Under the pieces are notes generated by a model that had not been told where the DNA came from, ran no database searches, and was given only the letters and a program-made list of their open reading frames with translations. Below, piece by piece: positions 42,078-43,309 of a DNA stretch of 43,309 nucleotides; the stretch's first letter is position 1; each line of letters starts with the position of its first letter. Both the position numbers and the translations under genes were made by a program. Source of the DNA: a virus; the IMG/VR virus record IMGVR_UViG_3300034104_004059, positions 1-43,309 of that record, one strand, 5' to 3'.

Positions 42078-43286
42078 TTAAAATGGTACACACGTATCAT
42101 CATTATCTTCATTTTGCCAATCATCTTCAACACTTTTCTTTAAAGGAATTAAATCAATATCTTCATTTACTTCATTTTTTACTGTAAAATAAGAATCCTT
42201 AATTTTAATAATTGTACCAGTAGGTAATTGTTTTCCACCAAAAGTACCGTCTTTTTTTTGACCTTCTATTTTAGCAATAGCGTCATCTTCGTTATCAAAT
42301 ATATATTCAGTTTTAGGTTTAACTTCTAATTCTTCTGCTGTAGCACCAAATAAACTTAATTGATCACCTTGAGATTTACTTGGTAATGTATCAAATACAG
42401 GAGTTTTAGATTCATTCAAATTATTATCTTTTTTAATTATAATATTTTCTCTATAAAATATATCTCTAGAAATAACAGCTTCATTATTTAATAATTCTAT
42501 TTGTTTTTTATCAACAGATTTAGCTACTTCAGGATTGGTTTCAGTAATAGCTTTTAAATTAATACCATTAGTATCAAAATTTACAATTCTATTACCTTTT
42601 TTATCTCTAACATTAAGAGGTTTAATTTCAGAAAATTCACTATTAATATTAGGAATAAATCTAGTATAAACACCTTGATAATTTGAATTATATCCAATTA
42701 ATTTATAATAAATATCTAGATCATCGTCAGATTTTTTAACTCTATAATAACCTACTTTTCCAGGTTTTTTAACTACAAAACCATTAATAGTTTTTAATTC
42801 TTTTTGAATTTGACCATCTGTTATATTTTTAACAAATTTTCTATTATCTAAATTAGATAAATAAAATTGATCTATAAAATTAACATCATTATCTTCATTA
42901 TAATTTTTATATTTAGTATCAGAATCTATAATATATCTATTAATATTATTTCTACTAAACCATTGTGTAGGTATCATATTAAAAAATTGAGTAGATGTGT
43001 TATTAAATCCAGAAGTTAAATATGAATATTTAATAAGTTTATTTGCAAATTCTTCATTATCGTTTAATAAATCTAAAAATGAATTAATCATACTTTCTTC
43101 AAATTCTTTAGATTTTTTTCTATTATTTAGTCCAACAAATTCAAAACTATCTCCAGGTTTAACAGTAATTTGTTCTGTTATAATATATGAATTATTATTT
43201 TTAAAAGTTTCAAACTCTTTAGGAAAATTTAAAATTAAATCTCTCCTTTCTTTACTAGTTATTTTAAGTGGTTGAAAACCTGACAT
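42078..43286 (-). CDS. Large phage protein, likely virion-associated; may extend beyond the window
   Basis: The 402-residue protein is rich in Asn, Lys and Asp, with an N-terminal part containing SFLDLLNDNEEFANKLIKY and FNMIPTQWF. The C-terminus has a small beta-rich module (PTGTIIKIKDSYFTVK) and an acidic tail. The frame stays open upstream of the proposed ATG to the end of the window with no stop, so this may be the C-terminal part of a longer gene. It ends nine bases before the giant-protein start. The function is unknown; position suggests a virion role. Confidence 0.65.
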   Translation of the reverse strand: MSGFQPLKITSKERRDLILNFPKEFETFKNNNSYIITEQITVKPGDSFEFVGLNNRKKSKEFEESMINSFLDLLNDNEEFANKLIKYSYLTSGFNNTSTQFFNMIPTQWFSRNNINRYIIDSDTKYKNYNEDNDVNFIDQFYLSNLDNRKFVKNITDGQIQKELKTINGFVVKKPGKVGYYRVKKSDDDLDIYYKLIGYNSNYQGVYTRFIPNINSEFSEIKPLNVRDKKGNRIVNFDTNGINLKAITETNPEVAKSVDKKQIELLNNEAVISRDIFYRENIIIKKDNNLNESKTPVFDTLPSKSQGDQLSLFGATAEELEVKPKTEYIFDNEDDAIAKIEGQKKDGTFGGKQLPTGTIIKIKDSYFTVKNEVNEDIDLIPLKKSVEDDWQNEDNDDTCVPF

Positions 43287-43309
43287 TATATAACTATAAA
43301 AAGTTTTAC

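Noticed and set aside
1-43309. Integrase, repressor, CRISPR array or prophage att sites
   Set aside because: No recombinase motifs, no regularly spaced repeats and no tRNA-linked repeats found; evidence favours a lytic phage.

Overview
The window looks like part of the genome of a lytic tailed bacteriophage of a Bacteroidota (Flavobacteriia/Bacteroidia-type) host. Supporting signs are very low G+C, tightly packed and often overlapping genes, ATG starts preceded by A/T-rich sequence instead of a Shine-Dalgarno, a full phage replication and nucleotide-metabolism set (family B DNA polymerase, DnaB-like and SF2 helicases, primase, Sak4-like ATPase with SSB-like partner, RusA-like resolvase, PD-(D/E)XK nuclease, NrdA/NrdB, ThyA, MazG-like), homing endonucleases and a 2237-residue virion-type protein. 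No integrase, repressor, rRNA, CRISPR or standard tRNA was seen. The layout resembles crAss-like and related Bacteroidota phages, but no capsid, portal or terminase gene lies here, so placement is tentative.

Layout. A + strand block fills about 1-34782 and a - strand block fills 34854-43286. They converge on a strong intrinsic terminator (34787-34833). + strand: 1-2301, small unknown genes and an SPFH/band-7-like lipoprotein; 2302-4303, a structured RNA leader and DNA polymerase; 4305-8587, small unknown, membrane and Zn-finger proteins; 8588-13114, replication core (DnaB-like helicase, Sak4-like ATPase, SSB-like protein, primase), several genes with structured leaders; 13127-22535, ten contiguous genes forming an amidoligase / ATP-grasp / glutamine-amidotransferase / gamma-glutamylcyclotransferase / acetyltransferase cluster; 22535-26544, a UDG-fold protein with lost catalytic residues, RusA-like resolvase, PD-(D/E)XK nuclease and NrdB; 26545-28268, leader and NrdA; 28278-34782, AP2 domain, a frameshifted small gene, a tRNA-like RNA, SF2 helicase, MazG-like, GIY-YIG nuclease, phosphoesterase and ThyA. 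- strand: a T5orf172/GIY-YIG-like nuclease, the giant two-zincin protein and another large virion-type protein that may continue past the window edge.

How it fits together. Nucleotide genes supply dNTPs to the phage replisome; Sak4/SSB, RusA and PD-(D/E)XK proteins suggest an annealing-type recombination pathway. The standout is the 9.4-kb amidoligase cluster: two unrelated-looking COOH-NH2 ligases, an ATP-grasp ligase, one class II and two class I amidotransferase-fold proteins, two cyclotransferases and an acetyltransferase. It looks like a pathway that makes, trims and caps amide-linked (peptide-like) small molecules or tags. The component families and their co-occurrence in phages are known; the product and target are not. 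A second theme is regulatory RNA: at least five leaders before polymerase, helicase, recombinase, SSB and NrdA genes carry long stems, cloverleaf-like folds or mutually exclusive hairpins.
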